Below, one piece after another: positions 43,756-54,559 of a DNA stretch of 64,000 nt; the stretch's first letter is position 1; each line of letters begins with the position of its first letter. Both the position numbers and the translations under genes were made by a program. Location: NCBI GenBank assembly GCA_003202005.1, contig QJJF01000013.1:34662-98661 (forward strand), written 5' to 3'. The DNA is from Williamsia faeni. Lineage in GTDB: Bacteria; Actinomycetota; Actinomycetes; Mycobacteriales; Mycobacteriaceae. Under the pieces are notes generated by a model. The model was not told the origin of the DNA and searched no databases. It worked only from the letters and a program-made list of their open reading frames with translations.

Positions 43756-45153
43756 CTAGACGACCAACCCCAGCAGCAGGACCACGATCAAACCGACCAC
43801 CGAGAGAATGGTTTCCATGATCGACCACGTCTTGAAGGTCTCGCCGACGGACATCCCGAAGTATTCCTTGACCAGCCAGAAGCCGGCGTCGTTGACGTGC
43901 GAGAAGAACACCGAACCCGCGCCGATCGCCAAGACCACCAGTGACAGTTCCCCACTGCTGAGTCCGTCGACGAGTCCGAGCATCAACGACGATGCCGTGA
44001 TGGTCGCGATGGTCGCCGAACCGGTCGCCAGTCTGATCAGAGCGGCCAGGGTCCAGCCCATCAGGATGACCGAGATGTTGGCGTCCGTTGCCCAATCGGC
44101 AAGCAGCGTACCGATACCGGTGTCGACCAGGACCTGTTTGAATCCGCCACCGGCCGCGACGATCAGCAGGATGCCGGCGATGGCCGGAAGCGCTGCGCCC
44201 GTGGCCTTGGAAATGGTGTCGCGGTCCATGCCGGAGCCGCGGCCGAGGGTGAACATCGCAACAACGACAGCGATCAGCAAGGCGATGATCGGCGTGCCCA
44301 GCACATCGAGGATCTGCCGCACGATCGAGTCATCGTCCTCGATGAAGATCTCGGCAATTGCCTTGCCCAGCATCAGGACAACCGGGAGAAGAACGCTGAA
44401 GATCGTGATCGCGAAGGACGGCCGTTTGGTGGTCACACCGTCCGCAGGATCGGCGTCGAAGGTGTGGGGAATCGGCGGCACGACCCAGCGGCCGGCCAGT
44501 TTCCCGAAGAGCGGTCCGGCGACGACGATCGTCGGGACCGCAACAACAACACCCAGAGCGAGCGTGGTGCCCAGGTCGGCGCCGAGAGCATCGATGGCGA
44601 CCAGCGGGCCCGGGTGTGGTGGGACGAACCCGTGCATCGCCGACAGACCGGCCAACGCCGGGATACCCACGGTGATCAGCGACAGTCCGGACCGCCGCGC
44701 GACCAGGTAGATGACCGGCATCAGCAGCACGAGGCCGATCTCGAAGAACATCGGCAGACCGATGATGGCGCCGACCAGCGCCATCGCCCACGGCAACATC
44801 CGCGGCGAGGCGTGTCCGACGATCGTGTCCACGATCTCGTCCGCGCCACCGGAATCGGCGAGTAGCTTGGCGAACATCGCGCCGAGCGCGATCAGGATAC
44901 CCACGCCGGCGGCAGTGGTTCCGAATCCACCGGTGAAGGACTTGAGCACATCCGGGATCGCCTCACCGGCAACGATTCCGACCGTGAGACCACCGCCGAC
45001 CAGTGCGAGGAAGGGGTGCACCTTCGCCACGGTGATGAGGACGACGATCACCGCGATGCCCAAGAGGGCGGCAAGGATCAGCTGCCAGCCGGGCGCGACG
45101 GGTTCAGGCAACTCCACATCGGCTGCCAGCACAGCTCCAGATGCTGCGTACAT
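43756..45153 (-). CDS. gntP: Gluconate:H+ symporter (GntP family)
   Basis: 465 residues with about 12 to 14 membrane helices. Family marks: VHPFLALVGGGLTVGI, GFGTTAAGVGILIALGAM, HGFVPPHPGPLVAI and SVFFSHVNDAGFWLVKEYF. Imports gluconate. It follows gntK with a 1-bp overlap (TGATG) and the regulator gene is divergent, a standard gluconate operon. Confidence 0.92.
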   Translation of the reverse strand: MYAASGAVLAADVELPEPVAPGWQLILAALLGIAVIVVLITVAKVHPFLALVGGGLTVGIVAGEAIPDVLKSFTGGFGTTAAGVGILIALGAMFAKLLADSGGADEIVDTIVGHASPRMLPWAMALVGAIIGLPMFFEIGLVLLMPVIYLVARRSGLSLITVGIPALAGLSAMHGFVPPHPGPLVAIDALGADLGTTLALGVVVAVPTIVVAGPLFGKLAGRWVVPPIPHTFDADPADGVTTKRPSFAITIFSVLLPVVLMLGKAIAEIFIEDDDSIVRQILDVLGTPIIALLIAVVVAMFTLGRGSGMDRDTISKATGAALPAIAGILLIVAAGGGFKQVLVDTGIGTLLADWATDANISVILMGWTLAALIRLATGSATIATITASSLMLGLVDGLSSGELSLVVLAIGAGSVFFSHVNDAGFWLVKEYFGMSVGETFKTWSIMETILSVVGLIVVLLLGLVV

Positions 45154-45668
45154 CAGTTCTCCTCAGTGATGCTCGGATCGACGCCGGCGGCGACGATGTA
45201 GGTCTCGACGATCTTGTCGATGGATTGGTCGATGTTGATCTCGTAACCCTGCTCGTCGGGACCGAGAGGCTCGAGGGTCTCGAACTGGGACGCCAACAGC
45301 GCCGGCGGCATGAAATGCCCGGGACGGCTCGCCTGACGGCGTCCGATCACCTCGGGAGATCCGGAGAGGTACACAAACCGCACCGTCGGGCAGTGCGCAC
45401 GGAGCTGGTCGCGGTATTTGTGCTTGAGCGCCGAACAACTCATCACCCCACCGTCGCTGTGCGCGGTGAGCCACTGACCGATCGTCTCGAGCCAGGGATA
45501 TCGGTCGTCGTCGTCGAGTGCGTGTCCGCCGGACATCTTTGCGATGTTGGCCGGAGGGTGGAAGTCGTCGGCGTCCGCGAACGGAACGCGCAGTCGCTGT
45601 GCAAGGGCCGCCCCGACCGCCGACTTACCCGAACCCGATACCCCCATCACAACCAGAGCTGTGTTCAT
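45153..45668 (-). CDS. gntK: Gluconokinase
   Basis: 171 residues. Walker A GVSGSGKSAVG (8-18), the sugar-kinase motif DADDFHPPANIAKMSGG (36-52, split) and CSALKHKYRDQLR. Phosphorylates gluconate to 6-phosphogluconate for the pentose-phosphate or Entner-Doudoroff routes. First gene of the operon with gntP. Confidence 0.93.
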   Translation of the reverse strand: MNTALVVMGVSGSGKSAVGAALAQRLRVPFADADDFHPPANIAKMSGGHALDDDDRYPWLETIGQWLTAHSDGGVMSCSALKHKYRDQLRAHCPTVRFVYLSGSPEVIGRRQASRPGHFMPPALLASQFETLEPLGPDEQGYEINIDQSIDKIVETYIVAAGVDPSITEEN

Positions 45669-45793
45669 ACCTTCTCCATCGCCGCATTGTGTTGACCGTC
45701 ACATATACTGCTTCAATAGTCATACTTTTGCAAGACCAAACGAGATAAAACCAGTTCTTTGATACACGGGCAAGTGAATGGGAAGATAAATGC

Positions 45794-46510
45794 GTGGCAT
45801 CTGACACTTCAGTGGGCGAATTGCACGGCAGTGTGCTGACCGATCTCGGGACCCGGATCGTGTCCGGCGATCATCCTGCCGGCGACGTGCTGACACTCGA
45901 CGCCGTCGGCGTTCACTACGGGGTGTCGCGGACCGTCGCCCGCGAGGCCATCCGGGTCCTGGAATCCATGGGCATGGTGGCCTCACGCCGCCGGGTGGGG
46001 ATCACCGTTCAACCCAAAGAGCTGTGGAACGTCTTCGACCCACGGCTGATCCGCTGGCGTCTCGACGCAGGTGAGCGCACGGATTTCCTGCTGACGCTCT
46101 CAGAGTTGCGCCGGGGTTTCGAGCCGGTCGCAGCCGCGCTCGCCGCCGACCGCGCCGACGAACATCAGTGCCGCATCCTCGCGGCCGCAGTGTCGGACAT
46201 GGTGATGCACGGACGTTCCGGCGACCTCGATCAATACCTGCTCGCGGACAAGATCTTTCATAAGACGCTGCTCGAGGCGAGCGGCAACGAGATGTTCCGG
46301 GCGCTGAGCGACGTGGTCGGAGAGGTCCTCGCCGGACGTACCCATCACGGCATGATGCCCACGCGGCCCAACCCCGCGGCGATCGACCTGCACGATCAGG
46401 TCGCCCGGGCCATCCGGCTCCGGGATCCGGCCGGCGCAGAGCGGGCCATGCGCGAGATCATCGTCGAGGCCGCCGCCGCAGTCTCCGAGCCCGACACCGA
46501 TCAGGAGTAG
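45794..46510 (+). CDS. gntR: GntR/FadR-subfamily regulator of the gluconate operon
   Basis: 238 residues: N-terminal winged helix (about 10-75; LTLDAVGVHYGVSRTVAREAIRVLESMGMV) and a C-terminal FCD ligand domain (Asp/His metal ligands in DLDQYLLADKIFHKTLLEASGN). Divergent from gntK-gntP by 125 bp. It should repress that operon until gluconate or 6-phosphogluconate is present. GTG start. The last 10 bp overlap the convergent membrane-protein gene. Confidence 0.87.
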   Translation: MASDTSVGELHGSVLTDLGTRIVSGDHPAGDVLTLDAVGVHYGVSRTVAREAIRVLESMGMVASRRRVGITVQPKELWNVFDPRLIRWRLDAGERTDFLLTLSELRRGFEPVAAALAADRADEHQCRILAAAVSDMVMHGRSGDLDQYLLADKIFHKTLLEASGNEMFRALSDVVGEVLAGRTHHGMMPTRPNPAAIDLHDQVARAIRLRDPAGAERAMREIIVEAAAAVSEPDTDQE

Positions 46511-47238
46511 CGACTACCCGGCCGGAAGATCTGCGTCGGCTTCATCCGGTTCGACGGCGGCAGCCACTGATTCACCCCGCGGCGCAACGTGCACAACGCA
46601 GAGAGCAACAACAACGCGAACTGCAGCCAGCCGACGATCCGGATCGCCGCGGGCACGGCGGAGTAGTCGAAGAGCAGATCTAAGCCCATCGGGATGCACA
46701 GGAGCATCACCAGCGCCATCGTCACGTAGATGTTGCGGGCTCCGCGACTGCGCCGACGGCCGATGGCAACCAGCAGCGGGTATTGGACGGCCAGCAGGAG
46801 AAGCGTGGTGATCAGCATGGCCGGCGGGAAGAACCCGGCGATCGAATCGATCCGATCGGCCGGTGCGGCATTGGCGGGGTCGTCCCGGACCCCCTCCTGA
46901 AGTCGCTCGGTCAGTAGATCAGTGATCGCACCCAGATTCAGGAATCCGTAGATCACCCCGATCGCCGCCGCACCCGCAGCACCCAGCCACAACAGCAAGG
47001 CGTGGTACAGCGACGCGGGTGGTGGAACGTCCTCGTCGAAGTTGGCGTGGTCCTTGTCCTTGGAGGTCCGGCCCTGTGCGATGGTGGCCATGTCGGCCGC
47101 ATCGAGTTCTGCCAGCGACGGCATACCTTCCAGATCGGGCGGCACGATCACCGAGTCGTCCGGCCCGGTCTCTGATTTCTCGAGATTCGGGCGGTCGCGC
47201 TTCGGTTCGTTCGGTTGGTCCCCTGGGTCCTGCGTCAC
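46501..47238 (-). CDS. Membrane protein, unknown
   Basis: 245 residues: a polar, acidic N-terminal ~75 residues (KRDRPNLEKSETGPDDS...) then four membrane helices (LLLWLGAAGAAAIGVIYGFL; PPAMLITTLLLLAVQYPLLVAI; IYVTMALVMLLCIPMGL; GWLQFALLLLSALC). GTG start. It is conserved-looking but not recognised. Confidence 0.7.
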   Translation of the reverse strand: MTQDPGDQPNEPKRDRPNLEKSETGPDDSVIVPPDLEGMPSLAELDAADMATIAQGRTSKDKDHANFDEDVPPPASLYHALLLWLGAAGAAAIGVIYGFLNLGAITDLLTERLQEGVRDDPANAAPADRIDSIAGFFPPAMLITTLLLLAVQYPLLVAIGRRRSRGARNIYVTMALVMLLCIPMGLDLLFDYSAVPAAIRIVGWLQFALLLLSALCTLRRGVNQWLPPSNRMKPTQIFRPGSRYS

Positions 47239-47336
47239 ATTGTCGATTGTTGCATCCGCAGGCTCACACGCCCCCGCAGCCTGCGATCAGAAACCGAAAC
47301 CGGTTCAGTTTCACGGGAAACATGCTGGCCGGAGCG

Positions 47337-48788
47337 TCAACCGATCTTCAGCATCCGCCCGACCGTCGCCTGCCACAGCGCGCCCTCAGAGCTGATAGTT
47401 CCGGTGAGCTGCAGTGGTTCGTCGACGGGCGCCACGCCCACCTGAGCGAACGCCTTTCGTTGTCCGGTCTGGAAGTCGACGGCCGTGTAGTAGACCGGAC
47501 CGATCTGCTGCACTCCCCCACCGGGTGCCTGCGGACCGTAGGTCAGCGCGTAGATCAGACCGTCCGCGCGAGAAAGCTTGGGCAGGGTGGCAATCCGGTC
47601 ATTGCTCTCCCACACTCGCTCACATCCGTTCTCGGACACATCGATTCGGGTCATTCCCCCGATGAACGGAGCCGACGGCGGATCGCTCGGACCAGAGGTG
47701 GCGAGCGGTGGATATTCGAATCCGTACGTGCTGGGTATGACTATCGAGTTTCCCCATGCCATCGGCGAATTCTCGGTGCCCTGCCCCGACGTTCCGAACG
47801 CATCGGTGCTGCAGACCGGCGAACCGTTGTCAGAGCGATAGACCAAGAGCTGGGGCCGGGGCGCGTCGTCGACGATCGCGACCCATTCGTCGCCGTTCGG
47901 CCCGAAATACGTTGGCGTGGTGCCCGATCCGGGCGCGAGCTGACCTGGCCGACGAACACTTGCGGTCTCGTACGTGGCCCGCCAGACGATCAGCGGCACG
48001 CCCTGCTCATCGGCACGCATTTCGTATAGCGCCCGGCTGGTCAGGATGGAGGCACCGCCCGGGCGGATGGTGAGACCGTTGGTGAGCTTCTCGCCGGCCG
48101 GCAATTGCATGGATCCGACCTGTCCACCACCGGCCTCGACGGTACCGATGACACCGCCCGTGGTCGCGAACCAGATGCGCCCATCGAAGTCCGGCGCGAG
48201 ACCGGTGATCGCGTCATCGGCGGGGATTTGATCACCGACGTCCAGACGCTCAGCGATGAACAACTGCCACTGTCCGTCCGGGTTCTTGCGGTGAGCGATC
48301 TTGAGGATCGAGCCTGACCCGTCGGCCATCACCACCCGATCCTGGTTGTCGAGGTAGCCGTACACCCCGCCCAGCAGCCCACCTTTGGTGAGTTGTATCG
48401 ACGCGATCGGCTGGGCCGTGGCCGGATCGAACAGTTTCACAGTCGGGACGGCAAACCCGGGGAGACGAAGCGAAGCGGAGCTCGACCAGATGTCGGGATC
48501 CACCCCGACGTAGCCGGTACACAGTGCAACCGGCAGGCCGTCGCTCCCGATGAAGGTCGCTGCGCAGACTCCACCCGGCAGCGACGAGGCAACCAGAGTT
48601 CCATCGGTTCCAGGTCCGGCATTGGGTGTGGAATCGGTGGATGCGGGATCCCCGTGGATGAGTGAAGTTCCGGCCGGACCGACATCGAGCGCACCCACAT
48701 CGGCCTGCGCGGCGGGTGCTGCCATCACCAACAACAGAAGCACCGCAAAAAACACCACCGTCGAACCGCCAGCGCGCGTCACCTGCAC
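47337..48788 (-). CDS. Secreted beta-propeller-like protein
   Basis: About 483 residues with a Sec signal peptide (VVFFAVLLLLVMAAPAAQA) and WD/PQQ-like repeating strands (YGYLDNQDRVVMADGSGS; GLAPDFDGRIWFATTGGVIG; YFGPNGDEWVAIVDD). GTG at 48788 was chosen because further upstream in-frame codons run through the left hairpin of the adjacent element; a TTG at 48794 or a GTG at 48782 are alternatives. Two pairs of cysteines suggest an extracytoplasmic fold. Function unknown; it could be a dehydrogenase-like or sensor propeller. Confidence 0.72.
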   Translation of the reverse strand: MQVTRAGGSTVVFFAVLLLLVMAAPAAQADVGALDVGPAGTSLIHGDPASTDSTPNAGPGTDGTLVASSLPGGVCAATFIGSDGLPVALCTGYVGVDPDIWSSSASLRLPGFAVPTVKLFDPATAQPIASIQLTKGGLLGGVYGYLDNQDRVVMADGSGSILKIAHRKNPDGQWQLFIAERLDVGDQIPADDAITGLAPDFDGRIWFATTGGVIGTVEAGGGQVGSMQLPAGEKLTNGLTIRPGGASILTSRALYEMRADEQGVPLIVWRATYETASVRRPGQLAPGSGTTPTYFGPNGDEWVAIVDDAPRPQLLVYRSDNGSPVCSTDAFGTSGQGTENSPMAWGNSIVIPSTYGFEYPPLATSGPSDPPSAPFIGGMTRIDVSENGCERVWESNDRIATLPKLSRADGLIYALTYGPQAPGGGVQQIGPVYYTAVDFQTGQRKAFAQVGVAPVDEPLQLTGTISSEGALWQATVGRMLKIG

Positions 48789-48810
48789 ATACAAACACGA
48801 ACCAGGTTGA

Positions 48811-48888
48811 TGCCCCTGAAAACTGTCGAATACCAGGCCTCCGAGGGGTATTTTCCCTCGGAGGCCTGATACGTGACAGTTTTCGGGG
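48811..48888. repeat. Left terminal hairpin of the 1-kb element
   Basis: Starts with TGCCCCTGAAAACTGT. The outer arm CCCCTGAAAACTGTC (48813-48827) pairs with GACAGTTTTCGGGG (48875-48888) with a bulge, and the inner 14-bp arms (48834-48847 with 48855-48868) are perfect with loop GTATTTT. It lies between two divergent genes, a poor place for a terminator. Confidence 0.85.
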
Positions 48889-48927
48889 CGACCGAAGCCG
48901 GAGCCGCCTGTCATCCGTCTGATCATC

Positions 48928-49740
48928 ATGGATTCTGGTGTCTATTCGACGAAAGAACTGCACCGGCACGGTATGAACGCATGGCAGATCCGCCGCGAAA
49001 CCCAGACCGGGTCGCTCGTCGGACTACGGCACGGTTGGTATGCGACGCCAACAGCTGATCCCGAGGTGGTTGCAGCGGTCCGGGCCGGGGGCGTGCTCGG
49101 CTGTGTTACTGCACTGCGCAAACATGGCCTGTGGGTAGCCCCCGGTTCCAGCCACGTGCACACCCGATCGACCCGGCACGGCGAGGCGACGACCCGTCGA
49201 AAATGCAACGGGTTCGGTAGCCCACCTCCGGCATTGACTGCGGTCGATCCGGTTCCCACGGCGCTGCTCTACGCAGCTCGGTGTCTGAGCCCCGAACACT
49301 GGATCGCCACCTGCGATTCGGCGCTGAACACGGAGAAGTTGACCGTGGCACAGATGGCCTCGGACATGGGCCCATCGGCTCGGCGGGTGGCCGCGCTACT
49401 GGAAAAATGCGACCCGGCCTCACAGTCGGGCACCGAATCAATCACCCGCGTCCGACTACGGGCGCTTGGATTCGCCGTCGTTGTCCAGCCACCGATCCCG
49501 GGCGTGGGGCGGGTCGACCTCGGGGTGGGACGGCTACTTCTCGAGTGCGACAGCATCAGCCATCACACCAGCCTGGAGAACTACCGGAATGATCGCCGTC
49601 GCGACCGGCGAGCGCTGGTCGACGGGTGGCTGACGATGCGGATCACCTACGACGACGTGCTCTACGGCTGGGACGGGGTGCTCGCCGACATCCGGGCGAT
49701 CACCAGACCCGATCGCCACCGCAGGCTCCCACGGCCCTGA
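48928..49740 (+). CDS. AbiEi-type antitoxin / DUF559 (PD-(D/E)XK, Vsr-like) domain protein
   Basis: 270 residues. The N-terminal ~65 residues look like the AbiEi winged-helix antitoxin domain (YSTKELHRHGMNAWQIRRE; GLRHGWYAT). The C-terminal ~110 residues resemble a DUF559/very-short-patch-repair-like endonuclease: E170, D197 in RVDL, E206-C-D208 in LLECDS, then YRNDRRRDRRALVDGWLTMRITYDDV. No AbiEii toxin gene is adjacent, so it is not a standard AbiE pair. Such genes are numerous in actinobacterial genomes, with unknown role. Here it is the sole cargo of a hairpin-bounded unit. Confidence 0.75.
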   Translation: MDSGVYSTKELHRHGMNAWQIRRETQTGSLVGLRHGWYATPTADPEVVAAVRAGGVLGCVTALRKHGLWVAPGSSHVHTRSTRHGEATTRRKCNGFGSPPPALTAVDPVPTALLYAARCLSPEHWIATCDSALNTEKLTVAQMASDMGPSARRVAALLEKCDPASQSGTESITRVRLRALGFAVVVQPPIPGVGRVDLGVGRLLLECDSISHHTSLENYRNDRRRDRRALVDGWLTMRITYDDVLYGWDGVLADIRAITRPDRHRRLPRP

Positions 49741-49813
49741 AACCTGTCAAAAAGGAAGGCGGCGAGGGAGATTTACCCTCGCCGCCCATCTATTCAACAG
49801 TTTTCAGGGGCAC
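49735..49813. repeat. Right terminal hairpin of the 1-kb element (also likely terminator)
   Basis: Outer arm CCCTGAAACCTGTC (49735-49748) pairs with AACAGTTTTCAGGG (12 of 14) and the inner 11-bp arms GGCGGCGAGGG/CCCTCGCCGCC (49758-49768, 49776-49786) are perfect. It overlaps the cargo stop codon and ends with the inverted copy of the 16-bp left end. It separates the cargo from asd, which is convergent. Confidence 0.85.
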
Positions 49814-49823
49814 CATCACCCGA

Positions 49824-52117
<2,294 letters not shown>

Positions 52118-52290
52118 GCAGTTTCCTTTCTCTCGCTTGCATCAAGCTGCCTAAATTCGGGCAGCGGGGAACGGCACGAACCGTCGACCGCCTCGTGCAA
52201 GGATAGCGACCTGCATCTTCTTGTGCGCCGACGCATCGGACGGGGCCGCATTGCCGATGTATTGGCTCTCCCGGCACTAGGATCCGTGAG

Positions 52291-53553
52291 GTGCTCAGCC
52301 GATCGACACTTGAAACCGTCAGCGACCGGTTGTACAAGCACCGCAGCTGGATCGAACCGATCACGGCGTTCCTGGTTATCCGCCTGATCGGACTGCTGAC
52401 TTTGCAGCGGTTCGATCACCTCCGCGACGGCCGCGGACTCGGGTCTGTCTTGTCCGCCTGGGACGGCAAATGGATGTTGGCCATCGCAGAGCACGGTTAC
52501 GGTGGCGTTCCCCTCACCCAGACCGACGCACAGGGATTGCGAAACTCCGACACCCCGTACGCGTTCTTCCCCGGGTATCCGCTCTTGGCCGGTGCAGTCG
52601 ACAAGATCCCCGGCTTCAGCCCGCTCGGTGCCGCACTCACCGTCAACGTGGTCCTCGGCGCGCTTGCCGCCGTCGGTGTGGCGCGGATCGGTGCCATCTG
52701 TTGTGAGCAGATGCAGAGTCGGCCGAGGCCCCCTCGCTGGATTCCGGCCCGCATCACCAACTGGTTCACCGAGGAGCTCGGCGACTCCGGCGGGACCCGC
52801 CTCTCGAAAGCCGATCCGGCGCGGGCAGGGCTGCTGCTCTCGGTGTTCTTCGCCGCGGCCCCGATGGGCATCGTGCTGTCGATGGCCTACACCGAGGCCC
52901 TGTTCTGCGCGCTGGCCGCGTGGGCGCTGGTCGGCGTCCTCCAGCAACGTTGGCTCCTGGCCGGAACTTGCACGATGATTGCCGGGCTCAGTCGTCCGAC
53001 AGCTGTTGTGCTGATCGCTGTCGTCATCCTGGCGGCCGCTCTGCGTCATCGCGACGGGTGGCGCGCCTGGGTCGCCATCGTGATCAGCCCACTCGGGTAT
53101 CTGGCATATCTGGCGGTCGTATGGCACAAGACCGGCGAACCGCTGGGATGGTTCCGGATCCAGACCGAGGGTTGGAACACCGAGATCGACTACGGCAAAG
53201 CCGCCTTCGACTTCGTCAACTTCGCACTGGTGAACTCACCCGAGGTGGCCCCGGTGTTCACCGCCTGGATCATCGTCATCACGATCGCGTTGGCGATCTA
53301 CAGCTTCATCGAACGGGTGCCCTGGCCGGTGTCGGTGTACGGCGCACTGGTGGTGGTCTCGATCGTGGCATCCAGCGGACTGATGATGAGCCGCCCGCGA
53401 CTTCTCCTACCCGCATTCGTCCTGCTCGTACCGGTGGCCATCGGACTCGCCAAACGGCGGACATCGACCCAGGTGATCGTCGTCATCATCATGGTCACAT
53501 TCAGTTCCTGGTTCGGCGCACACATGCTCACCGTGTATCCACACGCCATGTGA
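52291..53553 (+). CDS. PIG-V-like GT-C mannosyltransferase
   Basis: 420 residues with about 9-10 membrane helices. LSAWDGKWMLAIAEHGYG near residue 50 carries the catalytic-type Asp of GT-C enzymes, and YAFFPGYPLLAG is typical of the actinobacterial PIG-V mannosyltransferase family. Uses polyprenyl-phosphate mannose to build phosphatidylinositol mannosides or lipoarabinomannan branches in mycolic-acid bacteria. GTG start. Inserted between lysC and the TetR/MFS pair. Confidence 0.82.
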   Translation: MLSRSTLETVSDRLYKHRSWIEPITAFLVIRLIGLLTLQRFDHLRDGRGLGSVLSAWDGKWMLAIAEHGYGGVPLTQTDAQGLRNSDTPYAFFPGYPLLAGAVDKIPGFSPLGAALTVNVVLGALAAVGVARIGAICCEQMQSRPRPPRWIPARITNWFTEELGDSGGTRLSKADPARAGLLLSVFFAAAPMGIVLSMAYTEALFCALAAWALVGVLQQRWLLAGTCTMIAGLSRPTAVVLIAVVILAAALRHRDGWRAWVAIVISPLGYLAYLAVVWHKTGEPLGWFRIQTEGWNTEIDYGKAAFDFVNFALVNSPEVAPVFTAWIIVITIALAIYSFIERVPWPVSVYGALVVVSIVASSGLMMSRPRLLLPAFVLLVPVAIGLAKRRTSTQVIVVIIMVTFSSWFGAHMLTVYPHAM

Positions 53554-53568
53554 CCCCGCCCCGCCCAC

Positions 53569-53743
53569 CGCCGAGCGTGCCCTCGTTGCCGCCCAGCGGG
53601 CCGAACGGGCCGTCGAACATGCCCAAGTTGTTGGCGACCGCGAGCGCGACGACATCGTCGGCACACTCGGCGGCTTTAAAGGCACGGTCGGCGGTGGCTT
53701 CGGCCCGCTCGGCGGTAACGAGGGCACGGTCGAGGGGATCAGC
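53569..53743. repeat. 21-bp repeats as an inverted array (locus 2)
   Basis: C-type units start at 53569, 53590 and 53611; G-type units at 53660, 53681, 53702 and 53723. The halves are loosely complementary and fill the gap between the convergent mannosyltransferase and TetR genes, overlapping the TetR stop codon. Units are more diverged than at locus 1. Confidence 0.85.
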
Positions 53744-54437
53744 GGAGGCGGCGTGCCCTTGCCTCGAAGCCGTCGCAGAGTGCTTCGACGCCTTGATCGA
53801 GTAGGTACCTCGGATCGTTCAACTGCGGATTGCCGGTCCCCACGAGTTCGGCCAGGTGCGGCGGGGGCACACCGTCGGGGTTGCCGGCGAGCAGCCGTGT
53901 CAATCCGCTCTGGCCTTCGCTGTCGTCGTCGGCGCGGTCATGCAACAGCCGCTCCGCGACCACTCCCAGCACGGTGCCGGCGATGTGATTCCAGAGCGAC
54001 AACGCCATTTCGGTCGCATCGGCGGTGGTGACCTTCAACTCCATGAAGCCCTCGGTCAGCCAGTCGAGGCAGTTCAGACTCTGAGGCCCCATGCTGCTGC
54101 GCGGGGAAGCGAAGGCAAGCAGCACCCAGGGGTGTCGCTGGTACAGCGTCCAGTCGACTTCGGCTGCGATCCTGGCTCGCTCCCGCCACGTCGCATCACC
54201 GGCCGGCGGATACGGAAACCGCACGCCGATCTCATCCGACATGGCCATGAGCAGGGCATCTTTGTCGGAGACGTGCCGGTAGAGGGACATCGTCCCGACG
54301 CCGAGCCGGTCGGCGATCTTGCGCATCGTGACCGCGCCGAAGCCATCGACATCGGCGAGTTCGATGGCGGTGTTGACCACTGCGGCACGGGTCAGCTTGT
54401 TCCCCTCGGAGCCCCGTTCGGGTGCGGCATCAGTCAT
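53739..54437 (-). CDS. TetR-family repressor of the efflux gene
   Basis: 232 residues. HTH about 25-65 (FGAVTMRKIADRLGVGTMSLYRHVSDKDALLMAM, split), then a ligand-binding bundle (EVDWTLYQRHPWVLLAF; MELKVTTADATEMALSLWNH) as in TetR_C-type drug regulators. ATG with AAAGGAGG upstream. A perfect 11-bp inverted repeat lies in the 122-bp divergent region shared with the MFS gene. Confidence 0.88.
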   Translation of the reverse strand: MTDAAPERGSEGNKLTRAAVVNTAIELADVDGFGAVTMRKIADRLGVGTMSLYRHVSDKDALLMAMSDEIGVRFPYPPAGDATWRERARIAAEVDWTLYQRHPWVLLAFASPRSSMGPQSLNCLDWLTEGFMELKVTTADATEMALSLWNHIAGTVLGVVAERLLHDRADDDSEGQSGLTRLLAGNPDGVPPPHLAELVGTGNPQLNDPRYLLDQGVEALCDGFEARARRLR

Positions 54438-54502
54438 CGGGCAGACCTCCTTTGCTCATTCGTTGTCCGTGGTCGACCAGAGCGCCGGAATAAACGCTTT
54501 GC

Positions 54503-54532
54503 GTACAACGTACCCATATGCGTACGTTGTAC
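54503..54532. promoter_or_regulatory. TetR operator for the efflux pair
   Basis: GTACAACGTAC (54503-54513) - 8 bp - GTACGTTGTAC (54522-54532), a perfect 11-bp inverted repeat; a centre-to-centre distance of 19 bp fits a pair of dimers. Probably represses both the TetR and MFS genes. Confidence 0.8.
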
Positions 54533-54559
54533 CCAACAGCATCGACCAGGAGTAGTGCA

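Larger units (their letters stand above)
48811..49813. mobile_element. Putative 1.0-kb single-gene mobile unit with 16-bp terminal inverted repeats
   Basis: Left end TGCCCCTGAAAACTGT (48811-48826) is repeated exactly, inverted, at the right end (49798-49813). Each end is itself a large hairpin carrying a further inverted copy of the same arm. The only gene inside is an AbiEi/DUF559-type protein. There is no transposase and no clear target-site duplication. This is a hypothesis; paired hairpin ends with conserved arms are the evidence. Confidence 0.5.

Noticed and set aside
43302..43820. Protein with VPIQPPT heptads encoded by the repeat array in another frame of the propeller gene
   Set aside because: The proper propeller frame ends before the array, and the other loci do not keep a common coding frame; heptads follow from the 21-bp period.
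45669..45793. GntR operator in the gluconate divergent promoter
   Set aside because: The region is AT-rich and must hold operators, but I could not find a convincing inverted repeat.
48928..49740. Classical AbiE toxin-antitoxin pair
   Set aside because: No AbiEii nucleotidyltransferase gene is next to it; asd follows on the opposite strand.
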